Source of the DNA: Ciceribacter lividus
GTDB lineage: Bacteria > Pseudomonadota > Alphaproteobacteria > Rhizobiales > Rhizobiaceae
DNA: 64,000 nt
Reading direction: 5' to 3'
Assembly (NCBI RefSeq): GCF_003337715.1
Contig: NZ_QPIX01000001.1
Location: forward strand, 186,001-250,000
The notes under the pieces were generated by a model. It searched no databases and was not told where the DNA came from. It worked only from the letters and a program-made list of their open reading frames with translations. This document shows, in pieces, positions 52,818-62,085 of the stretch (position 1 is the stretch's first letter; each line of letters starts with the position of its first letter). The translations under genes and the position numbers were made by a program.

Positions 52818-55097
52818 TCAGGCCGCTTGACGTCTTACGGCTGCTGCGCCGCGGTCGATGGCGAAGCGGTTCACCTGGCCGGTGAGGCCGTCTGCCTCGT
52901 GCGCCAGCGCGAAGGCGCTTGCCGTCGTTTCCTCGACCATGGCGGCATTCTGCTGCGTCACCTGGTCGAGCGCGTTGACGGAGGCATTGATCTCGGAAAG
53001 CCGCATCGACTGCTCGCGCGAGGCGGTGGCGATCGCACCGATCTGGTCGTTGATCGCCGCGATGTTGGTCTCGATCTGATGCAGGCTTTCGCCGGTCTTC
53101 AGCACCAGTGCGACGCCGCCTTCGACATCGGACGTCGAGGTGTTGATGAGCTGGCTGATGTCGCGGGCGGCACCGGACGACCTCTGCGCCAGTTCGCGGA
53201 CTTCCTGCGCGACGACGGCAAAGCCCTTGCCGGCGTCACCGGCCCGGGCCGCCTCGACGCCTGCATTGAGCGCAAGCAGGTTCGTCTGGAAGGCGATCTG
53301 GTCGATGACGTCGATGATCTGGCGGATCTTCGAGGAGGAGCCTTCGATGCGCTCCATCGCGGTGATCGCCTCGCCCACGACCGAGGACGAGGTCTTCGCA
53401 CCGGCGAGGCTTTCGGCTGCGACCTGGACCGCCGTTTCGCAACGCTTCAGCGCATCGTTCACGGAGCCCGTCATGTCGCCGAGGGCGGCGGCGGCCTCCT
53501 CGAGCGACGCCGCCTGCCGTTCGGTGCGATGTGCGAGGTCTTCCGATGCGGCCTTGAGGTCGGCAGAGCCGCTGCGGATGACGTCGGCGCTTTCGCTTAT
53601 CGTGCGGATCGTCTGTTCGAGATGTTCGAGCGACTGGTTGAAGTCGAGGCGCAGGTGGTCCAGCGAGGGCACGAAGGGCGTGTCGATCCGGACGTTCAGC
53701 TTGCCGTCGGCAAGGTCCTGCAGTCCGCCGGCGAGTGCGGAGACGGCATATTCGAGTTCCTGTGCGCTGCGGGCCTTCTCTGCCTCGCGCTGGCGGCGCT
53801 CTTCCTCGATCTGCTCGCCGCGTTCGACCGCCTCCGTTTCCATCCGGTCCTTTTCCAGCGCGCTGGTCCGGAAGGATTCGAGCGCCCTGGCCATGACGCC
53901 GATTTCGTCGGGGCGACCGGCGGCACGGATTTCGATGTTCTTGTCACCCTGGTTCAGCCGGTTCATCAGCTTCGCGAGATCGGTCAGCGGGCGGGTGAGG
54001 CTCGACGAGACGAAGGTCCCGATGACGCCCATCACTGCGAGCACCGCGACGGTCGCGAGAAAGGCCCATTTGGCGAGGTCGTTGGCCGATGCCAGAACCT
54101 TGGCGTCCTCCTGGCCGATCGCGAGGAGATGTCTTTGCCCGAAGAGATCGAGGGGGCGATAGGCGTAGAACGAGGTGCCGTTCGCCGAACCGGCGAAGGT
54201 CGCGCCGCTGGCACCGGATTTCGCCGCCTCCACGAGTTCCGGCGCGACGACTGCATCCTTGCCACCGGTAATCGTGCCGCCGCGCAGGCTGCCGTCGTCG
54301 CTGAGGAGGAAGGCGTCGTCGATGGTGGCGCCGAGCCCGTCCGGCTTCATCATCTGCGACAGCTTGTCGGCTGAGACGCGGATGAAGACGGTGCCCTTGC
54401 GCTGCGTCTCGCCCCAGACGGAAATGGCGAGCGGTTGCGCGACGAAGGCCGAGGGCACGCCGGCTTCGTAAGGGTAGTCACCGAAGGGCGAGAAATGGAC
54501 GTCGCGGTCGCCGCCGGCCTTCACACGCTCGGCAAGTTCCTTGAGGCGGGCATTGGCCGGATCGTCGAGCGTCGTCAGGAGTTCGCCACCCTTGGTTACG
54601 GTGTAGACGATCGTCCCGTTGACGTCGGCAACCAGAATGTCGCTGACATTGGTGTTCTTCCAGGTGCTCGACAGCGTGCCGTGAATGGCCGCGTGGCGCA
54701 CGCCGTAGAGCAGCTTCTGCTTGCTGCCGTCGATGGCGATCCGCTCTTCGACGGTCGAGCCGTCCGGCTGGAAGACCTTCTTGATCGTCGGCGCCTCGAC
54801 GGGAATGATGTTGACCATCATGTCGGTCGCTTCCCCGACCGCCGTATTCTGCGCGATTTCGGCCAGCGACTGGCCTACGCGGTCGAGATAGGAGGCGACT
54901 TCCTTCGACTGGGTGGCAGCCACCGACTCCAGCCGCAACTTGCTGGCGTCGATCAGGCCCGCCTTGCCGATCTGGTAGCTCAACAGGCCGACCGCCATGC
55001 ACGAGACCAATGTGGCTCCGACGACGAGGCCGGCGAATTTCGCCTTGACGGACGACAGAGGACGGATTCGGTCCGTCCCTATATCGGTGCGCGACAT
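52818..55097 (-). CDS. Methyl-accepting chemotaxis protein
   Basis: A 759-residue transmembrane chemoreceptor: helices near 20-44 and 347-372 flank a roughly 300-residue periplasmic dCache-like sensor, followed by HAMP, a second helical/HAMP-like segment, and the signalling hairpin with IAFQTNLLALNAGVEAARAGDAGKGFAVVAQEVRELAQRSSGAARDI. It controls CheA kinase activity. The C-terminus (RQAA) lacks the CheR-tethering pentapeptide. The ligand is unknown. Monocistronic with its own terminator. Confidence 0.94.
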   Translation of the reverse strand: MSRTDIGTDRIRPLSSVKAKFAGLVVGATLVSCMAVGLLSYQIGKAGLIDASKLRLESVAATQSKEVASYLDRVGQSLAEIAQNTAVGEATDMMVNIIPVEAPTIKKVFQPDGSTVEERIAIDGSKQKLLYGVRHAAIHGTLSSTWKNTNVSDILVADVNGTIVYTVTKGGELLTTLDDPANARLKELAERVKAGGDRDVHFSPFGDYPYEAGVPSAFVAQPLAISVWGETQRKGTVFIRVSADKLSQMMKPDGLGATIDDAFLLSDDGSLRGGTITGGKDAVVAPELVEAAKSGASGATFAGSANGTSFYAYRPLDLFGQRHLLAIGQEDAKVLASANDLAKWAFLATVAVLAVMGVIGTFVSSSLTRPLTDLAKLMNRLNQGDKNIEIRAAGRPDEIGVMARALESFRTSALEKDRMETEAVERGEQIEEERRQREAEKARSAQELEYAVSALAGGLQDLADGKLNVRIDTPFVPSLDHLRLDFNQSLEHLEQTIRTISESADVIRSGSADLKAASEDLAHRTERQAASLEEAAAALGDMTGSVNDALKRCETAVQVAAESLAGAKTSSSVVGEAITAMERIEGSSSKIRQIIDVIDQIAFQTNLLALNAGVEAARAGDAGKGFAVVAQEVRELAQRSSGAARDISQLINTSTSDVEGGVALVLKTGESLHQIETNIAAINDQIGAIATASREQSMRLSEINASVNALDQVTQQNAAMVEETTASAFALAHEADGLTGQVNRFAIDRGAAAVRRQAA

Positions 55098-55237
55098 AAA
55101 ATATTCTCCTCCCGCAACTAGATTGCGCGGAAGTGTCGCGGAAATTGCTTACGGCAATCTTAAGTAAACACTGTCGAATGTTCGGATGCCGCGACGATGC
55201 GGGCATCCGTCATTGTTTACGACAGGGGAGGCGAGCC

Positions 55238-56170
55238 TCAGTCGAAGAGGCTCGAAACCGAGGCTTCCGCGCTGGTGCGGTTGATCGCTTCGCCGAGCAG
55301 GTTGGCGGTCGTCAGAACGCGGATGTTGTGGGCGGACTGGACGGCGGTCGTCGGCTGGATGGAGTCGGTGATCACCAGCTCGCGCAGCTTGGACGAGGCG
55401 ACGCGGGTCACCGCACCGCCCGAGAGCACGCCGTGGGTGATATAGGCCGTCACGCTGGTCGCGCCGTTCTTCAGCAGCGCTTCCGCGGCGTTGCAGAGTG
55501 TGCCGCCCGAGTCGACGATATCGTCGATCAGGATGCAGTCCTTGCCGGTCACGTCGCCGATGACGTTCATGACTTCGGACTCACCCGGACGGTCGCGGCG
55601 CTTGTCGACGATCGCGAGAAGACAGTCGAGGCGCTTGGCGAGCGAGCGGGCGCGAACCACGCCGCCGACGTCCGGCGAAACGACCATGACGTTCTTGGTG
55701 TCGTAGCGTTCCTTCACGTCGCGCGCGAGAAGCGGCACGGCGTAGAGATTGTCGGTCGGGATATCGAAGAAGCCCTGGATCTGGCCGGCATGCAGGTCGA
55801 GGGTCAGCACGCGGTCGGCGCCGGCCTCGGTGATGAGATTGGCGACCAGCTTCGCGGAGATCGGGGTGCGCGGGCCCGGCTTGCGGTCCTGGCGGGCGTA
55901 GCCGAAATAGGGAAGCACGGCGGTGATGCGGCGGGCGGAGGAGCGGCGGAACGCGTCGATCATGATCAACAGTTCCATCAGGTGGTCGTTGGCCGGGAAG
56001 GAGGTGGACTGGACGACGAAAACGTCCTCGCCGCGCACGTTTTCCTGGATCTCTACGAAAATTTCCTGGTCCGCGAACCGTCGAACGGTGGCTTTTCCAA
56101 GAGGAACATTGAGATAATTGCAGATCGCCTCGGCCAACTGCCGGTTCGAATTCCCCGCGAAAACCTTCAT
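55238..56170 (-). CDS. prs: Ribose-phosphate pyrophosphokinase
   Basis: A 310-residue PRPP synthetase. Signatures: [52 protein letters not shown], and the PRPP loop [13 protein letters not shown]. It makes PRPP from ribose 5-phosphate and ATP for nucleotide, histidine and tryptophan synthesis. Length and start are typical. It is the distal gene of a same-strand run including the lipoprotein and pgeF/lgt group. Confidence 0.97.
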   Translation of the reverse strand: MKVFAGNSNRQLAEAICNYLNVPLGKATVRRFADQEIFVEIQENVRGEDVFVVQSTSFPANDHLMELLIMIDAFRRSSARRITAVLPYFGYARQDRKPGPRTPISAKLVANLITEAGADRVLTLDLHAGQIQGFFDIPTDNLYAVPLLARDVKERYDTKNVMVVSPDVGGVVRARSLAKRLDCLLAIVDKRRDRPGESEVMNVIGDVTGKDCILIDDIVDSGGTLCNAAEALLKNGATSVTAYITHGVLSGGAVTRVASSKLRELVITDSIQPTTAVQSAHNIRVLTTANLLGEAINRTSAEASVSSLFD

Positions 56171-56282
56171 TTTGGCCCGCCTGTTGTCATGCTGGATGGG
56201 CGCTTTTTAGCGTCCTTGAACCTGAATGCAAGAGGCCTTGCGGTCGCGACCACGAAATTCGTGAAAAGTTTGTGACCAGTGG

Positions 56283-57011
56283 TCATCCGCCGTGTCCGGC
56301 CAGCCAGCTCGTGTATTCGTTGATTGTCTTGGTCGCGATCTGCTGCATGAGGGAGGCGGGCACGCCGGCCCAGGCCTCGGTCGCCGAGGAAGGAACGACC
56401 TCCTGGCCCTGGATACGGTGCAGGCGGCTTCCGCTCTGGTTGAGAATATCCCAGACATAGATGATCGTGACTTTGCCGCCTTCGGAGAAGGCCGAGAAAT
56501 AGCCCTTGAGGATGTGGTCGGCCGCCGGGTCGTTCGAGCCCTTGATCGCCAGTCCGTGCGCACGGGCCTCGGCCCCGAGCTGGCGTGAGAGCGGCGTTAC
56601 CGCCTGGATCGGCGCGCCGATGATCGGCAGGAAGCGGATCGTACCCTTTGCGGGGGCGAGGGCGGCCGTCTGTGTCGGCGCCGGTGAAGACGCTTGAGCG
56701 GCCGGCTGCTGCTGGGTCGTCACGCCTCCGACCGGCGGGGGAGGCTGCATCGGCTGACTGCCGGCGGCGAGCGCCTGGGCCTGGGCTTCGAGCGTGTTCT
56801 GCGGCGGTGTCGCGTATTCCTGGCCGGCGAGCGACTGCTGCCCTGCGGAGACGCCGGCCATCTGGTCGGTGTCGGACTGCGTGACGGGGGAGCTCGCGAC
56901 CTGCGTTCCTCCGCCGACGTCGGCGCGCGGCGTCAGGGCATCGGTGGTATTGCAGCCGGACAGGGCGAGCGCCGGGATCAGCACGTTCAATGCTATCGCG
57001 ATCCACTTCAT
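56283..57011 (-). CDS. Conserved lipoprotein
   Basis: A 242-residue lipoprotein: signal MKWIAIALNVLIPALALSGC with the lipobox LSGC at residues 17-20, a Pro/Gln/Ala-rich linker (about 30-125), and a C-terminal globular part (FLPIIGAPIQAVTPLSRQLG, ILKGYFSAFSEGGKVTIIYVWDIL). No named domain. The start is ATG 57011; an in-frame start at 57086 would bury the signal peptide. Probably anchored in the inner or outer membrane. Function unknown. Confidence 0.82.
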   Translation of the reverse strand: MKWIAIALNVLIPALALSGCNTTDALTPRADVGGGTQVASSPVTQSDTDQMAGVSAGQQSLAGQEYATPPQNTLEAQAQALAAGSQPMQPPPPVGGVTTQQQPAAQASSPAPTQTAALAPAKGTIRFLPIIGAPIQAVTPLSRQLGAEARAHGLAIKGSNDPAADHILKGYFSAFSEGGKVTIIYVWDILNQSGSRLHRIQGQEVVPSSATEAWAGVPASLMQQIATKTINEYTSWLAGHGG

Positions 57012-57111
57012 CCTGCCATTTGCCCTTCCTGTTCGGTCAAGCTTTTCATCCACCCTTCTTATCGGGTCCGGGAGGGGTGCTGTCAATTCCCCGAAATTTC
57101 ACGAGGCCGCG

Positions 57112-58263
57112 TCAGCGGACGAGAAGTTCGAGCGGATGCCGCGAGAGCGCACGCGGCGCTTCCTCCGTCGTCAGATAGGTGTGGCCGAGGGTCATTGCCG
57201 TTTCGCGCTCGGAATCCATGACGATCATGTGCACGAAAAGCGACATGTCGGGGAGGATCTCCTGCGGATTGCCGGCATGGAACATCTGGTGCTCCATCCA
57301 CGACGGCGAGAAACGTGCGCCGAGCGAATAGCCGCAGGCGTTCAGCCTGTGCCGGGTGAGGCCCCGCTCGTCCATGATGCGGGCGTGCGTGTCGAAGACG
57401 TCGCCGAAAGTGTTTCCCGGACGCAGCACCGCCTCGATCTCGCGGATCGTCGCCTCACAGGCCGCGTAGAGTTCGCGGTGGCGCGTGGTCGCCTCGCCGA
57501 TGAGGATCGTCCGCATCATTGCCGCATGGTAATGGGCGTCGACGCCCGCCCATTCGAGCGTCAGCTGGTCCTTCTCGGAAAGCGTCCGGCGACCGGACTT
57601 GTAGCGGCAGAGAAGGGCGTCCGCCCCGGAACCGATGATGAATTCGTTCGCCGGATAATCGCCGCCGCCCGCCAGGATCGTTCCCTGCATCGCCGCGAGG
57701 ATGTCCGCCTCGTTTCCACCTGCCCTGATGAGCGGCAAGGCGGCGTCGAGCGCGTCGTCGGCAAGGGCTGCCGCGCGCTCGATATGGCCGATTTCGGCGG
57801 TGCTCTTCACCAGCCGGAGATTGCTGACGAGGTAAGAGGCATCGACGATCTGGCCGAAGGTCGTGAGCTGGTTGTCGAGAAGCCGCGCGACGCGGCCCGT
57901 CATGCCGTGGGTGTCATATTCGACGCCGATGCGGCATCCGAGCAGGTCCATGTCGCTCAGCAGGTTGCGCAGGTCCATGGCCGGATCGGCATTCACGCGG
58001 TCCACCCAGACGACGATGTTCTCGATCGTCGAGGTGTGGCGCGCCTGGCGCAGGTCGGCGGAGCGGGTGAGCAGCGTCAGCGAGCCGTCCGCCCTCACCA
58101 CGAGCGTCTGGAAAAAGCAGTAGCCGAAGGTGTCGTAGCCCGTCAGCCAGTACATGCTCTCCTGGGCGAAGAGCAGCAGTGCGTCGAGCTTTTCTTCGGC
58201 CATGCGCGCCGTCAGGCGGTCGAGCCGGGCAGCGTATTCGCTCGCGTCGAAGTGCAGCGCCAT
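57112..58263 (-). CDS. Creatinase-like M24 family protein without peptidase metal ligands
   Basis: A 383-residue protein with the creatinase/prolidase N-terminal domain and pita-bread C-terminal domain. The first two metal ligands of M24 aminopeptidases are replaced: the D-x-G...G-Y-x-x-D-x-T-R-T block reads LEWAGVDAHYHAAMMRT (Asp to Glu and Asp to Ala), and later H/E positions are changed in YSLGARFSPSWMEHQM and LFVHMIVM. This resembles metal-independent creatinase/ectoine-hydrolase relatives, so a C-N hydrolase role is more likely than X-Pro peptidase. One base separates it from pgeF. Confidence 0.82.
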   Translation of the reverse strand: MALHFDASEYAARLDRLTARMAEEKLDALLLFAQESMYWLTGYDTFGYCFFQTLVVRADGSLTLLTRSADLRQARHTSTIENIVVWVDRVNADPAMDLRNLLSDMDLLGCRIGVEYDTHGMTGRVARLLDNQLTTFGQIVDASYLVSNLRLVKSTAEIGHIERAAALADDALDAALPLIRAGGNEADILAAMQGTILAGGGDYPANEFIIGSGADALLCRYKSGRRTLSEKDQLTLEWAGVDAHYHAAMMRTILIGEATTRHRELYAACEATIREIEAVLRPGNTFGDVFDTHARIMDERGLTRHRLNACGYSLGARFSPSWMEHQMFHAGNPQEILPDMSLFVHMIVMDSERETAMTLGHTYLTTEEAPRALSRHPLELLVR

Positions 58264-58264
58264 G

Positions 58265-59059
58265 TCAGTCCTCCGTGATTGCGATTGCGGAAATCTGGCG
58301 GCCGTAGTCCGGTTCCCCCGCATGTGTGGTCCGACGATAGGAGAAGAAGGAACCGGGGTCGGCATAGGTGCAGAGGCCGAGGCTTTCGGCCTTGAGGCCG
58401 GCATCCGTGAGCCGTTTCAGCGTCAGGCCCTGCAGGTCGAACATTGCGTGCCCTTCCTTGGCGGAAGAAGAGAAGAAGGCCTCGTAGGACGGATCCTGTT
58501 CGAGGAAGCGGGCGACGAACTCGGGGCCGACCTCGTAATTCTGCGCACTGATCGAGGGGCCGAGGCAGGCGACGATGCTCTCGCGGGCGGCACCGAGCTG
58601 TTCCATGGCGGCGATCGTGTTTTCCAGAACGCCGGTGAGGGCGCCCTTCCAGCCGGCATGGGCCGCGCCGATGACGCCGTTTTCCGGGTCGGCGAAGAGG
58701 ATCGGCCCGCAATCGGCGGTGAGGACGCCGAGGATGACGCCCGGCGCCGAAGTCACCATGGCATCGGCCTGCGGGCGCGAACCGTCGTAGCGGGCGTCGA
58801 CGACCATCACGTCCGGCGAATGGACCTGGTGGACGGTCGCGAGCCGCTCCGCAGGCAGTCCGAACCAGCGGCTGACGCGGCTGCGGTTCTCGTGCACGCG
58901 CTCGGGCGCATCGTTGGAGCCGAGCCCGACGTTCAGGCCTTCATAGATGCCTTCCGACACGCCGCCCTTGCGGGTGAAGAAGCCGTGGCGAAAGCGATCC
59001 CTTCCGTTCCTCGCGAGGAGCGTACTTTCGATCGGCTCTGGAGACGCTTGATTCTGCAT
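58265..59059 (-). CDS. pgeF: Peptidoglycan editing factor PgeF (multicopper polyphenol oxidase-like)
   Basis: A 264-residue protein with the metal-binding histidine/cysteine signature: VHQVHSPDV, TADCGPILFAD, AAHAGWKGA. PgeF homologues remove misincorporated amino acids from muropeptide precursors and also show purine-nucleoside/laccase-like activities in vitro. Start 59059. It lies between the methyltransferase and the M24 gene in a same-strand cluster. Confidence 0.92.
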   Translation of the reverse strand: MQNQASPEPIESTLLARNGRDRFRHGFFTRKGGVSEGIYEGLNVGLGSNDAPERVHENRSRVSRWFGLPAERLATVHQVHSPDVMVVDARYDGSRPQADAMVTSAPGVILGVLTADCGPILFADPENGVIGAAHAGWKGALTGVLENTIAAMEQLGAARESIVACLGPSISAQNYEVGPEFVARFLEQDPSYEAFFSSSAKEGHAMFDLQGLTLKRLTDAGLKAESLGLCTYADPGSFFSYRRTTHAGEPDYGRQISAIAITED

Positions 59060-59182
59060 GGCTTTCCGGTGTCCGCGTTTGGTGAGAGTGATCTTCGTCC
59101 ACCTGCCGGGTCTTGTGAAAGAGACGGCGCCTTCTGCCCCTGCCGGATTTGGCGGGATGGTGACCCAAGCCCGCCGCCTCTG

Positions 59183-60283
59183 TCAATCCGCAGGCTTGAA
59201 GGGGGGAAGCGGCACGGCGGGGCTCGAAAGCGCGAGAACCTTGAAGAGCTCGCCCATCCGCCCTTCACCGGCGCCGGCCAGCCGCTCGACCGCCTGCACG
59301 ATCTCCGTCTGGGTCTTGGTATCTTTGCCGCGGCCGAGCGCGGATGCGCGTTCCTCGATCCCGAGGCCGACGAGGAAATCGCCCTGGTGCATGCAGCCGT
59401 TGACGTGCACGCCCGCGGCGCTCGCGGTGATCGCAAGCTGCTCGAAGTCGACATGGCTCGTCAGGTCGGCCATGCCCGGATGGGCGAGCGGCGGATCGAA
59501 TTCATGAGCGAGCACCGCCTGCAGGGTGTCGCCGTAGGCCGTGGCCATATGGCCGTAATCGATGATCAAGGCCGTGCCTCCGGAGGTGCGCAGTCTGTCG
59601 CACATCGTTTCCAGAACCGCCTGGCGGGCGGGGGCGATCTCGAAAATGGTGCCGTCCGGCGGCAGGTTGCCGGCCGTCGGCAACAGAGCGGGGTCTATGC
59701 CCGAGACGCCGACGGCAAAGGTCAGTTCGTCGTCGGCGTCGAGGCCGACCATGCGCTCGCGAAAGCCGGTGGGGGTCTTCACGAACTGGCGGATCGGGAT
59801 CGCGTCGAAGAGTTCGTTTGCCGCGACGAGGACGAAACCCGCGGGGACTTCGTCGAAGCTCTCGTGCCAGGCGATCCTGTCCTCATGGCCGGCGAGTGTC
59901 TTCCTCTGCACCTCGCGAAGGCGTCCGCTGGTTTCGACCAGATGGACGGTCGCCGCCTCGTAGAGCGCGGGCGCGATGCGGGCGATCACCCGCAGCATGT
60001 CCGACATCATCGTGCCGCGGCCGGGGCCGACCTCGACGAAGCGCACCGGCTGCGGCTCGCCGTGGCGGCGCCAGGCCAGCACCATGAAGACGCCGAGCAT
60101 CTCGCCGAAAAGCTGGCTGACCTCGGGTGCGGTCACGAAGTCGCCATCGCTGCCGAAGGGATTGCGGGTCTTGTAGTAACCGTGTTCCGGATCGGCGAGG
60201 CAGAGCGCGAAATAGTCGGTGACGCTGATCGGGCCGTTCGCACGGATAAGCGCCTTGATCTTGGTGGCAAGCGGTGTGGTCAC
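59183..60283 (-). CDS. MidA/NDUFAF7-type SAM-dependent methyltransferase
   Basis: A 366-residue methyltransferase. SAM site: VRFVEVGPGRGTMMSDMLRV (about 81-100); family marks GYYKTRNPFGSDGDFVTAPEVSQLFGEMLG and LVAANELFDAIPIRQF. The group includes NDUFAF7, which methylates an arginine of complex I, suggesting a role in respiratory-complex assembly, though this is not shown in bacteria. It is 19 bases after lgt and part of the lgt - methyltransferase - pgeF run. Confidence 0.9.
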   Translation of the reverse strand: MTTPLATKIKALIRANGPISVTDYFALCLADPEHGYYKTRNPFGSDGDFVTAPEVSQLFGEMLGVFMVLAWRRHGEPQPVRFVEVGPGRGTMMSDMLRVIARIAPALYEAATVHLVETSGRLREVQRKTLAGHEDRIAWHESFDEVPAGFVLVAANELFDAIPIRQFVKTPTGFRERMVGLDADDELTFAVGVSGIDPALLPTAGNLPPDGTIFEIAPARQAVLETMCDRLRTSGGTALIIDYGHMATAYGDTLQAVLAHEFDPPLAHPGMADLTSHVDFEQLAITASAAGVHVNGCMHQGDFLVGLGIEERASALGRGKDTKTQTEIVQAVERLAGAGEGRMGELFKVLALSSPAVPLPPFKPAD

Positions 60284-60302
60284 GTCAACGCCTCTCGTTT
60301 TG

Positions 60303-61142
60303 TCAACGGCCGCTCGCTCGGCGCGCGCGAAGGATTGCCCAGAGCCCGGCCACCAGCATGGGCAGGGACAGCACCATTCCCATGGTCAGCCAGTTGCCGG
60401 CAAGATAGCCGATCTGCACATCGGGCTCGCGGAAGAACTCGACCAGAATGCGGGCGAGGGCATAGAGCGCGACGAAGGCGCCGGTCACCGTTCCGGGCCT
60501 GCGCAGCGCCTTGAAGGCGCGTGCGAGGATTTGCAGGACGATGAACAGGAGGAGGCCTTCGAGGGCCGCCTCGTAGAGCTGGCTCGGATGGCGCGGCATC
60601 GGGCCGCCGGTCGGGAAAACCATCGCCCAGGGAACGTCGGTTATGCGGCCCCAGAGCTCGCCGTTGATGAAATTGGCGAGCCGCCCGAAGAAGATGCCGA
60701 TCGGCGCGACGCTCGCAACGATGTCGAAGAGGCTCCAGAGCGGGATCGCGTGGCGGCGGGAAAACAGGATCATCGCCGTGGTCGCGCCGAGGAAGCCGCC
60801 GTGGAAGGACATGCCGCCGTTCCAGATCTGGATGGCGCGCACGGGTTCGGCGAGCACCGCTTCGAGATCGTAGAAGAGGATGTAGCCGATGCGGCCGCCG
60901 AGCACGATGCCGAGCGCGACCCAGACGAGGAAGTCGTCGAGGTGTGCGGCCGTGCAGGGGGGCGTACCGTTCGGCCAGAGCGCCGTGTTGGCGAGCATGC
61001 GGCGGGCGACGAACCAGCCGAGCATGATGCCGGCGACGTAGGCGAGGCCATACCAGCGGATTGCGATCGGCCCGATGGCGATGGCCACGGGATCGATTGC
61101 CGGGAAGCTGACGATGGAAAGCAGGGCGGCGGCTGACTGCAC
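60303..61142 (-). CDS. lgt: Prolipoprotein diacylglyceryl transferase
   Basis: A 279-residue inner-membrane enzyme with about seven helices that transfers diacylglyceryl to the lipobox cysteine of prolipoproteins. Key blocks are IQIWNGGMSFHGGFLGA, IGIFFGRLANFINGELWGRIT and PRHPSQLYEAALEG. The start is GTG at 61142. It is divergent from ubiK. It would process the lipoprotein encoded at 56283. Confidence 0.96.
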   Translation of the reverse strand: MQSAAALLSIVSFPAIDPVAIAIGPIAIRWYGLAYVAGIMLGWFVARRMLANTALWPNGTPPCTAAHLDDFLVWVALGIVLGGRIGYILFYDLEAVLAEPVRAIQIWNGGMSFHGGFLGATTAMILFSRRHAIPLWSLFDIVASVAPIGIFFGRLANFINGELWGRITDVPWAMVFPTGGPMPRHPSQLYEAALEGLLLFIVLQILARAFKALRRPGTVTGAFVALYALARILVEFFREPDVQIGYLAGNWLTMGMVLSLPMLVAGLWAILRARRASGR

Positions 61143-61338
61143 GGTTGAACCTTCGTTATTGTCGGCGGAAAATGGCGTTCTGAAATGGGACGGTCAAGAT
61201 GGATTCTGGACGGCCGGCAAGCTGCCCGACCCTCCCGGCAAGATTATGGCTTGCATCGCTCCCGGCAAATGCCTACCTCAAACCCATGAACAAGGGCGCC
61301 GGCGGACGGCGTCGACTGCGAAAGAGGAGCCGATCCCG

Positions 61339-61599
61339 ATGTCCACTGGACCGAACCGCATTCTGGACGAATTCGCCAAGCTGATGACCGATGCTGCCGG
61401 CGCCGCCCAGGGCGTTCGCAAGGAAATGGAGACCGCCTTCCATGCGCAGGCCGAGCGCTGGCTGAACAGCATGGATGTGGTGAAGCGCGAGGAATTCGAG
61501 GCCGTCCGGGAAATGGCGGTGAAGGCGCGCGAGGAAAACGACGCGCTGCTCGCCCGCATCGCGGCCCTCGAGGCACGGCTCGACGCCAAGGACAAGTGA
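61339..61599 (+). CDS. ubiK: UbiK family ubiquinone biosynthesis accessory factor
   Basis: An 86-residue BMFP/UbiK (YqiC) protein: RILDEFAKLMTDAAGAAQGVRKEMETAFHAQAERWLNSMDVV, then KREEFEAVREMAVKAREENDALLARIAALEARL, a C-terminal trimeric coiled coil. UbiK is an accessory factor of ubiquinone synthesis in proteobacteria. AAAGAGGAG precedes ATG 61339; the longer frame upstream overlaps the lgt promoter. Confidence 0.9.
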   Translation: MSTGPNRILDEFAKLMTDAAGAAQGVRKEMETAFHAQAERWLNSMDVVKREEFEAVREMAVKAREENDALLARIAALEARLDAKDK

Positions 61600-61631
61600 G
61601 CCGTTCGGCTCCTTCACGACCGACGATCAAC

Positions 61632-61685
61632 ACCGCCGCCGAATCTCCGGAAGTCACCGAACTTCCAGCGGGATTCGGCGGCGGT
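61632..61685. terminator. Large hairpin after ubiK
   Basis: ACCGCCGCCGAATC (61632-61645) pairs perfectly with GATTCGGCGGCGGT (61672-61685); inside, GGAAGT (61649-61654) pairs with ACTTCC (61661-61666) around a 6-base loop. The position 33 bases after the ubiK stop suggests a terminator, but only a weak ATTT follows. It may serve as a structured 3' end. Confidence 0.55.
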
Positions 61686-61768
61686 CGCATTTCGACGGGT
61701 GCTTTTGCGGAAAGAAACGCCGACGGCCGGATTCGCCTGTCGCTGCAAGCGAAAATAATCGTCCTCGT

Positions 61769-61784
61769 TGTCCACATGTGGACA
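61769..61784. promoter_or_regulatory. 16-bp perfect palindrome with DnaA-box-like halves
   Basis: TGTCCACATGTGGACA is a perfect palindrome; each half is close to the DnaA box TTATCCACA (here TTGTCCACA and CTGTCCACA). A further CTGTCCACA occurs at 61847-61855. It could be bound by a dimeric regulator or by DnaA at the promoter of the YbjN-proC genes. Confidence 0.45.
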
Positions 61785-62085
61785 GCGGCCGAAAAGCCAA
61801 TCGGCAGAGTCGTTTAAGTCTACTTGCCGATATTGTGGAACCGAACCTGTCCACAGTCCCGTCGGCCGAAACGCATTTCTGGGCTGGTACTTCGACTTCG
61901 CCATTATACACTGATTTTAAATGATGATTCGAAACGGGCCATCACAAGTTTCGGGCAGGGTGCCTATGGTGTCCTGATGGTCGCGGGGGAATCATTCCCA
62001 GTGTTGTTTCCGGCAGGATGATGTCTGTTCGTTTGTGTGCCACCACGCGAATTGTCGCCTTTCGCTCCGGTCAAGAAGGTGCTGC

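Larger units (their letters stand above)
61600..62085. other. Long intergenic region between ubiK and the YbjN gene
   Basis: 486 bases without a supported gene. It holds a 14-bp-arm hairpin (61632-61685), a 16-bp TGTCCACA-type palindrome (61769-61784), another CTGTCCACA at 61847, and an AT-rich tract (about 61900-61925) that may be part of the promoter of the YbjN gene. Small frames here lack ribosome-binding sites. Confidence 0.55.

Noticed and set aside
61768..61855. Cluster of DnaA-box-like sites as a replication origin
   Set aside because: Only three imperfect boxes, no long AT-rich unwinding tract, and no parA/parB, repABC, gidA or hemE neighbours.
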